25,734 nt of DNA from CAZMCT01 sp964564785. GTDB taxonomy: Bacteria > Planctomycetota > Phycisphaerae > UBA1845 > Fen-1342. Both the position numbers and the translations under genes were made by a program. This document shows, in pieces, positions 14,701-21,955 of this stretch. Location: assembly GCA_964564785.1 (NCBI GenBank), contig CAZMCT010000046.1:1-25734 (forward strand). The letters are read 5' to 3'. How positions within the stretch are numbered: position 1 is the first letter of the stretch; every line of letters starts with the position of its first letter. A model generated the notes under the pieces. The model saw only the letters and a program-made list of their open reading frames with translations, did no database searches and was not told the DNA's origin.

Positions 14701-15846
14701 TCACTCGGCCGCGGCCCGCGGGAAACACCCCAGCACCGTCAGCAGCGAACAGTGCGTCCGTGCGGACTCAATGGCTCGCGCCAGCGCGGGATCGGTCGCG
14801 TGTCCCTCGGCGTCCACGAAGAAGTAGTACTCCCAGTTCCGTCGCCGGCTCGGCCGTGAGGTAATCATGGTGAGGTTCACTCCCTCGGCCCGGAACGCCT
14901 GAAGCACGTCCACCAGCGCCCCCGCGTGATGCTGCACCGCGAACATCAGCGCCGTCTTGTCGTTCCCCGTCCGCCCGGCCGGTTCGCGCCCCAGCACGAA
15001 AAACCGGGTCATGTTCTCGGGCTGGTCCTCGACGTGTTCGAGCTGCACCGGCAGGTCGTACAGCTCCGCCGCCAGCGTGCTGCCCAGTGCGGCCGCGTCC
15101 GGCTCGCTCGCCGCCAGCTCGGCCGCCCGACTGGAGCTGGCCACCGGCACCGCCCGGGCCAGCAGCCCGGTCTCCAGCAGCCAGCGCTTGCACTGATCGA
15201 AGACCTCGGGCTTGGAGTAGAGGCGTGCGATGCGCTCCAGAGGCACCCGCGCCAGCAGGTTGTGCTGGATGCGGCGTACGATTTCGCCGCAGATACGCGC
15301 CCGCGTCTCGGCCAATGCGTCCAGCGTGTCGACGATGCCGCCGCCGGTCGAGTTTTCCACCGGCACCACGCCGTAGTCGACATGCTCTCGCTCGACCTCG
15401 GCGAAGATCGCAGGAATGTCGGCCACCGGCTCGTAGTCCACCGCCGCGCCGAATTTCCCGGTGGCCGCCAGGTGTGAAAAACTGCCGCGCGGACCGAGGT
15501 ACGCGATCCGCAGCGGCCGCTCGAGTTGCAGCGATCCGCTCATCAGCTCCCGATAGATCGCCGTCAACACCCGCGTGGGAAACGGCCCGCGGTTCAGGTC
15601 CGCCACCCGTTGCAGGACTTCATGCTCTCGGTCCGGGGCGTAGACTGCGGCGCCGGCCGCAGCCTTGGCTCGGCCGATCTCGGCCGCGAGTTGCCCACGC
15701 TCGCTGATCAGGGCCACGATGCGGACGTCGAGCTCGTCGATGCGCCGGCGCAACTCGGCCAGCGTCGCGGGGTCGGCAGGCGCCGGAGCGGGTGGAGGCG
15801 GAGAGGGGCGCTGCGGCGACGGTGCAGGAATCGGTGAATCGGCCAC
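14701..15846 (-). CDS. pheA: Bifunctional chorismate mutase / prephenate dehydratase
   Basis: A 381-residue P-protein that converts chorismate to prephenate and then phenylpyruvate, the committed steps to phenylalanine. After a Pro/Ala-rich leader (1-27) comes an AroQ-type mutase domain (about 28-108: ELRRRIDELDVRIVALISER...IYRELMS). The prephenate dehydratase domain (113-290) begins RIAYLGPRGSFSHLAA, has PVENSTGGG, and contains the catalytic Thr280-Arg281-Phe282 (ENMTRFFVLG). A C-terminal ACT domain (298-372) has the GALVDVLQAF loop for phenylalanine binding, but the usual ESRP motif reads TSRP (329-332). The start codon is GTG with AGGTG four bases upstream. The gene diverges from tRNA-Val across 61 bases with overlapping -10 boxes. 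Confidence 0.93.
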   Translation of the reverse strand: MADSPIPAPSPQRPSPPPPAPAPADPATLAELRRRIDELDVRIVALISERGQLAAEIGRAKAAAGAAVYAPDREHEVLQRVADLNRGPFPTRVLTAIYRELMSGSLQLERPLRIAYLGPRGSFSHLAATGKFGAAVDYEPVADIPAIFAEVEREHVDYGVVPVENSTGGGIVDTLDALAETRARICGEIVRRIQHNLLARVPLERIARLYSKPEVFDQCKRWLLETGLLARAVPVASSSRAAELAASEPDAAALGSTLAAELYDLPVQLEHVEDQPENMTRFFVLGREPAGRTGNDKTALMFAVQHHAGALVDVLQAFRAEGVNLTMITSRPSRRRNWEYYFFVDAEGHATDPALARAIESARTHCSLLTVLGCFPRAAAE

Positions 15847-15883
15847 GGTGCACCTGTTGGTTTCGGGCTCGCGAATCGGCCGA

Positions 15884-15890
15884 TATCATA
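15884..15890. promoter_or_regulatory. Overlapping divergent -10 boxes (pheA / tRNA-Val)
   Basis: The seven bases TATCATA read as TATCAT toward the tRNA and as TATGAT toward pheA, each matching five of six -10 consensus positions. They lie 18 bases before the tRNA and 38 before the pheA start. No strong -35 boxes are visible on either side. Confidence 0.35.
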
Positions 15891-15907
15891 GCGATCCGAA
15901 TGCGATC

Positions 15908-15981
15908 GGGCGGCTAGCTCAGCTGGTTAGAGCGCCGCGCTTACATCGCGGAGGTCAGGGGTTCGAGTCCCTTGCCGCCCA
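15908..15981 (+). tRNA. tRNA-Val (anticodon UAC)
   Basis: A complete cloverleaf is visible. The acceptor stem GGGCGGC (15908-15914) pairs with GCCGCCC (15974-15980), with discriminator A. The D-arm is GCTC-AGCTGGTTA-GAGC. The anticodon stem CCGCG/CGCGG encloses CTTACAT with anticodon TAC (15942-15944), which reads GUA and related valine codons. The T-arm is AGGGG-TTCGAGT-CCCTT. The 3' CCA is not encoded. Confidence 0.96.
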
Positions 15982-16033
15982 GTCCGGCCCCGCAACTTCG
16001 CGCAAAGCAGTGGACGTGTCCTCCGCTTGCCAG

Positions 16034-16064
16034 CCCCTTGAGAAGGGGGGCGCGCTCCGCGCCC
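16034..16064 (+). repeat. Two abutting hairpins after tRNA-Val
   Basis: CCCCTT-gag-AAGGGG (16034-16048) and GGGCGCG-ctc-CGCGCCC (16048-16064) share one base. No T-run follows. They may help end tRNA transcription or belong to a dispersed palindromic repeat. The stretch from here to about 16190 also has three degenerate CCC(C)TTTTTCAC-type words and no gene. Confidence 0.5.
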
Positions 16065-16218
16065 ACCCACTACCGGCGTGCCGCCAACCGCCATTCTCGC
16101 GGTCCCGGCCCCCTTGTTCACGCCGGCCCGCTTTTTCACGCCGTGACTGCCGCCCGTTTCAACCCCCTTTTTCACCAGGCTGATCAGGCGGACGTGCTGC
16201 GCGTCGGGCATTCACAAG

Positions 16219-16224
16219 TATAAT
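16219..16224 (+). promoter_or_regulatory. Candidate -10 box for the NamZ-like gene
   Basis: A perfect TATAAT lies 26 bases before the ATG, with GGAGG six bases before the ATG at 16239-16243. No convincing -35 box is seen. Confidence 0.4.
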
Positions 16225-16250
16225 CCGGCCGCTCAATCCGGAGGCGAAGC

Positions 16251-17450
16251 ATGCGATTCCGCCCCTTTCTCTCGGCCGCACTGCTCACGTGCCTCTCGCC
16301 ACTGCTCCCCGCCGCGCCCCCCCCGGCGGTCCTCACCGGCCTCGACGTCCTGGTCCGCGACGAGTTCCGACCGCTGGCCGGCCGCAAGGTGGGCCTGATC
16401 ACGAACCACACGGCCGTGGACCGGCAGGGGCGGTCGATTCTCGAGCTGCTGCGCGCGGCCCCGGGCGTGACGCTCGTGGCGATCTTCAGCCCGGAGCACG
16501 GACTCAAGGGCGAGCTCGACGAGCGCGTCGCCGACACGCAGGACTCCCTGACCGGACTGAAGGTTTACAGTCTGTACGGCAAGACGAACCGGCCGACGGC
16601 GGAGACGCTTGCCGGCGTGGACACGCTGGTCTTCGACATTCAAGACATCGGTACGCGCTTCTACACGTACGTCGCGACGATGGGCTACGCGATGGAGGAG
16701 GCCGCCCGGCACAAGCTGCGGTTCGTGGTGCTCGACCGGCCGAACCCGATCACCGGCACGCGGGTCTTCGGGCCGCTGTGCGAGCGCGACGGCGAGTTCA
16801 CCGCCTATCACAAGGTGCCGCTGGTGCACGGCCTGACGGTGGGCGAGCTGGCCGGGCTGTTCAACGCCGAGCGCGGCCTCGGGGCCGACCTGCACGTCGT
16901 GAAGCTGGAGGGCTGGCGGCGGAGCATGTGGTTCGACGAGACCGGCCTGCGTTGGGTGAACCCCTCGCCGAATATGCGCTCGATCACGCAGGCGACGCTG
17001 TACCCCGCGATCGGGCTGATCGAGGCCTGCCAGGTGTCGGTGGGGCGGGGGACCGACACACCGTTCGAGCGGTTTGGCGCACCGTGGATCGACGAGTTGC
17101 GGCTGGCGGAGCGGCTGAACGGACTCGGCCTGAAGGGCGTGCGCTTCGTGCCGTTCCGCTTCACGCCGACGAGCAGCAAGTTCAGCGGCCAGGAGTGCGG
17201 GGGCGTCCAGGTGCTCCTGACCGACCGCGACGCGTTCGACCCGCTCGAGACGGGGCTGTCGATCGCCCGCGCGCTGGAGGCCCTGTTTCCCGCGGCCTTC
17301 GATGCCGAGCACGTGAACCGCCTGCTGTTGAACCGGGCGGTGCTGGAGCAGGTCTTGCCGCCCGGTGCAGCGCCGCCGTGGTCTCGGCTGTGGCAGGCAG
17401 AACTCGAAACGTTCAAGGCGCTCCGCGCGAAGTACCTGCTTTATCAATAG
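16251..17450 (+). CDS. NamZ-like exo-beta-N-acetylmuramidase (DUF1343, GH171)
   Basis: A 399-residue exported protein of the DUF1343 family. Characterised members (NamZ, family GH171) remove terminal MurNAc from peptidoglycan fragments. The signal peptide is residues 1-22. Family signatures appear in order: GLITNHTAVDRQG (48-60), FSPEHGLKG (79-87, with the conserved Glu82), VYSLYG (105-110), DIQDIGTRFYTY (129-140), DRPNPI (162-167), VPLVHGLTVGELA (189-201), NPSPNMRS (237-244) and VGRGTDTPFERFGAPW (264-279). The length equals the family norm. It acts outside the cytoplasmic membrane. GGAGG lies six bases before the ATG. It faces miaB tail-to-tail with 122 bases between, which hold nothing recognisable. 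A peptidoglycan amidase lies 5.6 kb away, unlinked. Confidence 0.88.
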   Translation: MRFRPFLSAALLTCLSPLLPAAPPPAVLTGLDVLVRDEFRPLAGRKVGLITNHTAVDRQGRSILELLRAAPGVTLVAIFSPEHGLKGELDERVADTQDSLTGLKVYSLYGKTNRPTAETLAGVDTLVFDIQDIGTRFYTYVATMGYAMEEAARHKLRFVVLDRPNPITGTRVFGPLCERDGEFTAYHKVPLVHGLTVGELAGLFNAERGLGADLHVVKLEGWRRSMWFDETGLRWVNPSPNMRSITQATLYPAIGLIEACQVSVGRGTDTPFERFGAPWIDELRLAERLNGLGLKGVRFVPFRFTPTSSKFSGQECGGVQVLLTDRDAFDPLETGLSIARALEALFPAAFDAEHVNRLLLNRAVLEQVLPPGAAPPWSRLWQAELETFKALRAKYLLYQ

Positions 17451-17572
17451 TCATTGCCGAACATTGCCCGCCAGGCGCCCGAACGAGCACGTTGGGCAGC
17501 GCACGAATCCGAGGCCGTACCGCCGCCGCGGTGCGCACTGCCGTATTCCGCGCGGCCGGTTCAGGCTCCGAT

Positions 17573-19186
17573 TCAGAGCACCGGCAGCGCCGTCACGCCG
17601 GCCGGGCCGTTGGCGGCCGGATTCGGGACGGCCCTTCCGTCGGCCGACGGCGTCGGGGCCGAACGACGCGCCGGCGACGCCACCGACTCCACCTGCCCGA
17701 ACAGCGTCAGCGGGGAGACCGCGATCACCCGCACGTTCAGCAGCGCCCCGATGTGCTCCGCCCCGCCCTCGAACACCGTGATCAGGTCGTGCCGCGTCCG
17801 GCCCACAAGCTGCCGCGACGGCGCCGTCCCCGCCTCGCAGCCGCGCGACTGTTCCGAGTCGGGTAACGCCTCATCCGCATGGGCCGGCTTCGGGACCCCG
17901 CCGCCGCCGTTCGATTTCGCCCGCCGTCCCGCACCGCCCGTCCGCTGCGCCAACTTGCTGTAGCCCTCGACCAGCACCTCCACCGTCTGACCGATCAGTT
18001 TCTGCTTCTGCCGCAGCCCGATCTCGGCCTGCACCGCCAGCAATTCGTTGTTGCGCTGCTGCTTGACCTCGAGCGGCACATCGTCCCGGCGGCGGTCGGC
18101 CGCGGTGCCCGGCCGCGGCGAGTACTTGAACACGAACACGCTCTTGTACTCGACGCGCCGCACCAGTTCGACCGTTTGCCGGAAATCGGCGTCTGTCTCA
18201 CCGCAGAACCCGACGATGAAATCGCCCGCCAGCGCTATCTGCGGCACATACTTGCGGGCCAGGTCCATCAGCCGCAGGTATTCGGCCGCCGTGTACCCGC
18301 GCTTCATGGCCTTCAGCATGCGGTCCGACCCGCTCTGGGCCGGGATGTGCAGGTACGGACAAATCTTCGGATAGTCCCGCATCACTCGGAAAATGTCTTC
18401 GTCCCAGTCGGCGGGGAAGCTCGTCACGAACCGAATCCGGTCCAGCCCCTCGAGCGCGTGCACCCGCTCGAGCAGTTCGGCGAACCGCACCGGCCGGCCG
18501 CCGTCCTGGTGCACGTACGAATTCACCGTCTGCCCCAGCAGCGTCACCTCGCGGCAGCCCCGCTCGGCCAGCACCCGGGCCTCGGCCACGATGTGCTCAG
18601 CCGGGCGGCTCCGCTCCGGCCCGCGCGTGAATGGCACCACGCAGTACGTGCAGAACTTGTCGCAGCCGCGCTGCACCCGGATGTACGATTGCAGCGTGTC
18701 GCCGGCGACCGGCCTCCGCGAGAGGTCCAGCGCCTCCAGGCTGTCATACTCCAGCGCCCGCTGGAGCACCTCCGTCCGCCGCGACTGCGAACCCGCCAGC
18801 GCCGCCACCCGCTCGTGCGTCCGCCAGACTTCCCCCAGCAGCTCGGGTAGCGCGTGCAGCTCGCCCGGTCCGCACAGCAGATCGAGATGCGGCGTGCTCA
18901 CGAACAGCCCCTCCTTCTGTCGCTCCGCCATGCACCCGATCACCCCGATCACCGTCTGCGGCCGCCGCCGCTTCAGCGCCTTCAGCCGCCCCAGCCGGGA
19001 CAGCACCTTGTCTTCCGCGTGCTGCCGCACGCTGCACGTGTTGAACAGGATCACGTCGGCCTCGGCCGTGGTCCCCACCCGCCGCAGGCCCAGCGCCCGG
19101 AGCTGCCCGTCCACAAGCTGGCTGTCCAGCACGTTCATCTGGCAGCCGAATGTCTCGAGATAGAAAGTCTGCGGCTTATCGGTCAC
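17573..19186 (-). CDS. miaB: tRNA-2-methylthio-N6-dimethylallyladenosine synthase
   Basis: A radical-SAM methylthiotransferase that converts i6A37 to ms2i6A37 in tRNAs reading UNN codons. Three N-terminal cysteines for the auxiliary cluster lie in TFGCQMN, FNTCSVR and VIGCMAER. The radical-SAM triad is RGCDKFCTYC. Downstream are the conserved HIPAQSGSDRML and DFIVGFCGET segments. The C-terminal TRAM domain starts at GQTVEVLVEGYSK but is split by about 45 low-complexity residues before QLVGRTRHDLITVF, and a 35-residue Ala/Pro-rich tail follows LFGQVE. I prefer the GTG at 19186 (GAGG about seven bases upstream) to the GTG at 19201. The upstream secreted-protein gene overlaps the start by 11 bases, so the two are probably co-translated. 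Confidence 0.92.
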   Translation of the reverse strand: MTDKPQTFYLETFGCQMNVLDSQLVDGQLRALGLRRVGTTAEADVILFNTCSVRQHAEDKVLSRLGRLKALKRRRPQTVIGVIGCMAERQKEGLFVSTPHLDLLCGPGELHALPELLGEVWRTHERVAALAGSQSRRTEVLQRALEYDSLEALDLSRRPVAGDTLQSYIRVQRGCDKFCTYCVVPFTRGPERSRPAEHIVAEARVLAERGCREVTLLGQTVNSYVHQDGGRPVRFAELLERVHALEGLDRIRFVTSFPADWDEDIFRVMRDYPKICPYLHIPAQSGSDRMLKAMKRGYTAAEYLRLMDLARKYVPQIALAGDFIVGFCGETDADFRQTVELVRRVEYKSVFVFKYSPRPGTAADRRRDDVPLEVKQQRNNELLAVQAEIGLRQKQKLIGQTVEVLVEGYSKLAQRTGGAGRRAKSNGGGGVPKPAHADEALPDSEQSRGCEAGTAPSRQLVGRTRHDLITVFEGGAEHIGALLNVRVIAVSPLTLFGQVESVASPARRSAPTPSADGRAVPNPAANGPAGVTALPVL

Positions 19187-20336
19187 CAGGATCCTCGCCA
19201 CTCAGCCGTTTCAGCCCGTCCGCCGCGAGCGCCCGGATTTCCTCGCCGACGTCCGGCCGATCGAGTACGCGCCGGTAGAGCGCACGCGCGAAGTCCGGTT
19301 GACCGGAGCGCTCGCCCGCTACCCCCGAATAATATAACGCCACCGCCGCCAGTCCCGCGTCCGATTCGGCCAGCGCCAGCAGGTCGGCTGCGGCCTCCGC
19401 CGGCCGCCCGGCGGCGATCAGTGTCTTTCCCCGGGCGAGCCGCCAGGGTCCCTCGTTGCCTGGCGCCACGTACAACCGGCCCAGTTCGATGAGCCGCAGC
19501 GCCCGTTCGCACTCGCCGGCCGCGACCGCACGCTCGGCCGCCGCCAGCACGCGCGAGTCGGCGCCCAGCACCGGCGGCGGCTCCGGGGCCGGCTTCCCGG
19601 GCTCGGGCGACTCCTCGGGTTCGTCAGGGTCCACGATAATCCCCCGACGCCGCGCCGGCCGCGAACTCGCCTCTGTTTCGGACGCTGACTTCGGACGGGC
19701 CGGGCGCGATTGGGGACCGTCGACCGCGTCCGGAGGCGCGAACCCAGGCGGCAGGGGCGCCTCGTCGATCAGCAGCAGCTCGAGCAGCAGGGTCCGGAGC
19801 GCGCCGCGGCCGGCGATCGGGGCGGGCGCGGCCAGACGGGCGAGGAGCACCGCGCGAGCGGCTGCGTTGGTATGGGACCCGGGCGGACCGACGGCCCGCG
19901 GCGCGTACCGTGCGGCGGACAGTGGCTGGGATGCGAGCAGGTCGGCATAGAGTTCGACGGCCCGAGCGAGCCGCCCGGCCTGTTCGGCGGCGACCAGGAA
20001 TCGGACGCGGATCAGGTCACGGAGCCAATCGGGGCCGGGCTCGGCGAGGGCGGCCTCGTAGCCGTCGGTCGCGGCGGGCCAATTACCGGCCGCGGCCTGC
20101 TGCTCGGCGGCGGAGAGAGCCGGGCGGCCGTCAAGCTCGAACCAGGCGACCTGCTCGAGCGGCTTGCGGAGGTACTGGCCGGAGACGCCGCGAAAGACGA
20201 GGCGATTCTCGCGAAAATCCACGGTCCGGACTGCTCGGAACACCGTGGAATTCGTAAGCTTGATAGTGTCGGCCGACGCGGCGGCGAGGGCCAGCGGGCC
20301 CGTCGCGGCGAGGACTCGCAAGAGCCGCAGCGGCAT
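19176..20336 (-). CDS. Exported TPR-like helical-repeat protein
   Basis: A 386-residue protein. After a signal peptide (1-19), a short beta region (DTIKLTNSTVFRAVRTVDF ... VAWFELD, about 20-67) resembles an SHD1-like or membrane-adjacent cap. Helical repeats with TPR-like spacing follow (AAEQQAAAGNWPAATDGYEAAL; AGRLARAVELYADLLA; AAGECERALRLIELGRLY; GRPAEAAADLLALAES; GQPDFARALYRRVL). A Pro/Glu-rich linker (about 215-275) separates two repeat blocks. It is probably a periplasmic scaffold; the partner is unknown. I start at 20336 because the signal peptide begins there. There is no Shine-Dalgarno sequence, but TATACT ends six bases before the ATG, suggesting a leaderless transcript. It precedes and overlaps miaB. 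Confidence 0.65.
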   Translation of the reverse strand: MPLRLLRVLAATGPLALAAASADTIKLTNSTVFRAVRTVDFRENRLVFRGVSGQYLRKPLEQVAWFELDGRPALSAAEQQAAAGNWPAATDGYEAALAEPGPDWLRDLIRVRFLVAAEQAGRLARAVELYADLLASQPLSAARYAPRAVGPPGSHTNAAARAVLLARLAAPAPIAGRGALRTLLLELLLIDEAPLPPGFAPPDAVDGPQSRPARPKSASETEASSRPARRRGIIVDPDEPEESPEPGKPAPEPPPVLGADSRVLAAAERAVAAGECERALRLIELGRLYVAPGNEGPWRLARGKTLIAAGRPAEAAADLLALAESDAGLAAVALYYSGVAGERSGQPDFARALYRRVLDRPDVGEEIRALAADGLKRLSGEDPGDR

Positions 20337-20342
20337 GCCGAT

Positions 20343-20348
20343 AGTATA
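20343..20348 (-). promoter_or_regulatory. -10 box placed for leaderless transcription
   Basis: TATACT on the minus strand is separated by six bases from the ATG at 20336, so a normal start site would fall at or next to the A of the ATG. The -35 region is weak. Confidence 0.35.
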
Positions 20349-20480
20349 GACGTACCGGGCGGAGCGCTTCGAAGAAGATGTAGAAATCGGGGTGGCGGGC
20401 TGTTGCACGGGCTCGGTCGCGGCGGTAAATATGCGACAGGTCGGCACGGATGCCGATCCGCCTCGAGCGAGGGATGGCTC

Positions 20481-20966
20481 ATGGCCTCCGACAAACGGAA
20501 TACGCTGGTGGTCATCACGCTGGTGACGGCCATGACGGCCGGCCTGGTCGTGTTGCTGAACCTGGAGAAGCTGACGGTTCCGAGCCGCGTGAACTGGGCT
20601 CTGGACCCGGCTCTGACGGCGCGCGATCCTCTGAGCTTCCGCGAAGTGGAAATCGCGTACGCCGAGCCGCTGCCCGACCTACAGTGGGACGTCGACCCGG
20701 ACGACACACTGTGTGTCGTGCGGCCGGACGACTCCGACGCCGGCTGGTCCGAGGGTGGGCCGCGGGTGCGGATGCTTGTGCTGGGCACGGGCGATGGTCA
20801 GGTGCTGGGCGAGCCGCAGAAGCTGAAGCTGCTGCAAGTGCTGTCGGGGCTGCGGGCGGACGTGATCCCGGTCCGTCTCGCGCCCAGCCTCGCGCTGAAT
20901 GATTCGCCCCCGGCGCGGGACCTGCGGCAGTTCCTCGAGCGCAAGGGACTGATTCGAAAATCGTGA
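20481..20966 (+). CDS. Small single-pass membrane protein of unknown function
   Basis: A 161-residue protein. A short basic N-terminus (ASDKRN) precedes one transmembrane helix (TLVVITLVTAMTAGLVVLLN, 8-27), with about 130 residues outside the membrane, probably periplasmic. The soluble part is rich in Asp/Pro (DLQWDVDPDDTLCVVRPDDSD) and ends in helical segments (QKLKLLQVLSGLRADVIPV ... DLRQFLERKGLIRKS). One cysteine is present. I recognise no family. GAGGG lies seven bases before the ATG. The gene diverges from the TPR-like gene (144-base gap) and is cut off from the kinase downstream by a strong terminator. Confidence 0.65.
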   Translation: MASDKRNTLVVITLVTAMTAGLVVLLNLEKLTVPSRVNWALDPALTARDPLSFREVEIAYAEPLPDLQWDVDPDDTLCVVRPDDSDAGWSEGGPRVRMLVLGTGDGQVLGEPQKLKLLQVLSGLRADVIPVRLAPSLALNDSPPARDLRQFLERKGLIRKS

Positions 20967-21016
20967 GCCGCCGGCGGGCCTCGACCTCGACCCGTGGCGG
21001 TTCATGGCGGGACGAC

Positions 21017-21062
21017 CAGGCGGTGCCAGCCCGTGGGACGGGCTACAACCGCCTGTTTTTCT
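21017..21062 (+). terminator. Two-tier intrinsic terminator
   Basis: An outer stem CAGGCGGT/ACCGCCTG encloses an inner stem AGCCCGT-ggg-ACGGGCT, separated by three-base internal loops, and is followed by TTTTTCTT. It lies about 50 bases after the membrane-protein stop and ends 18 bases before the kinase ATG. Confidence 0.8.
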
Positions 21063-21065
21063 TGC

Positions 21066-21071
21066 GATAGT
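21066..21071 (+). promoter_or_regulatory. Possible -10 box for the kinase gene
   Basis: GATAGT matches four of six -10 positions and ends eight bases before the kinase ATG, which lacks a ribosome binding site. It lies just after the terminator T-run, so a leaderless message is possible. Confidence 0.25.
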
Positions 21072-21079
21072 CTGCCGCA

Positions 21080-21955
21080 ATGCCCACACGTGCGCTCCCC
21101 ATCTTGCCCGGCTACGAGATCACCAGCCGCCTCGGGCGCGGGGCCGGGGCCGTCATCCTCATGGGGCGCGACGGCGTTCGCGGCCGCGACGTCACGATCA
21201 AACACATCGTGCGCCGCACCCCCGAAGACGAGCGCTTCATCGCCCAGGCCGAGAACGAATACGAAGTCGGCCGCGCGCTGAGCCATCCCTACCTGCGGCA
21301 GTGTTACGACATCGTGCGGGTCAAGAAATGGCTCAAGACCCGCGAGCTGCTGCTGATCATGGAGTACGTCGACGGGCAGCGGCTCGAGGACCACCGGCCC
21401 CAGCGGATGGAGGCCGTCCTGAACATCTTCATCAAGGTGGCCGAGGGCCTGCACGCCATGCACCAGCACGGCTTCGCCCACGCCGACATCAAACCCAACA
21501 ACATCCTCCTGACCCCCGGGGGGGCCCTCAAGATCATCGATTTCGGTCAAAGCTGCCCGCTCGGCCACCGCAAGGAGCGCGTGCAGGGGACGCCCGACTA
21601 CATCGCCCCCGAGCAGGTCCTGCGGCAGACCATCGACCAGCGCACCGACGTCTACAATCTGGGAGCGACCATGTACTGGGTCGTCACCGGAAAGTGGTTT
21701 CGAACCATGATCAACGTCGCCCCCGTCGGTGCTACCCGCATCACCCTCGAATCGCAGCGCGGCAACGACCCGCCGCACGCCCTGAACGCCCGCGTGCCGC
21801 TGCCGCTTTCGCGCCTCATCATGGAGTGCTGCGAAACCGCGCCGCAGCGCCGCCCCCGTGACATGCGCGAGGTCGTCTCGCGCCTCGAGACCGTCCAGCA
21901 CCTGCTCCAGCGCAGCGAACACCGCCGCCGGCGCAGCGGGGGACACCGCGAGTGA
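21080..21955 (+). CDS. Cytosolic Ser/Thr protein kinase, non-RD type
   Basis: A 291-residue Hanks-type kinase without a membrane segment or extra domain. The glycine loop is LGRGAGAVI (18-26), the VAIK lysine is Lys41 (VTIKHIV), and Glu59 or Glu62 fits helix C. The catalytic loop is HADIKPNN (134-141) with Asp136. DFG is at 154-156, GTPDYIAPEQ (170-179) is the APE-type segment, and RTDVYNLG (188-195) the helix F anchor. The usual Arg of HRD is Ala, placing it with non-RD kinases, which often do not need activation-loop phosphorylation. The C-terminal 20 residues are Arg-rich and may bind nucleic acid or acidic partners. Its stop overlaps the GTG start of the phosphoesterase (GTGA), implying coupled translation and a shared pathway. 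The substrate is unknown. Confidence 0.88.
   Translation: MPTRALPILPGYEITSRLGRGAGAVILMGRDGVRGRDVTIKHIVRRTPEDERFIAQAENEYEVGRALSHPYLRQCYDIVRVKKWLKTRELLLIMEYVDGQRLEDHRPQRMEAVLNIFIKVAEGLHAMHQHGFAHADIKPNNILLTPGGALKIIDFGQSCPLGHRKERVQGTPDYIAPEQVLRQTIDQRTDVYNLGATMYWVVTGKWFRTMINVAPVGATRITLESQRGNDPPHALNARVPLPLSRLIMECCETAPQRRPRDMREVVSRLETVQHLLQRSEHRRRRSGGHRE

Noticed and set aside
15927..16211. A minus-strand frame with GTRTPDLRDVSAAL at its end
   Set aside because: The end is the antisense of the tRNA-Val gene, a common source of spurious proteins.
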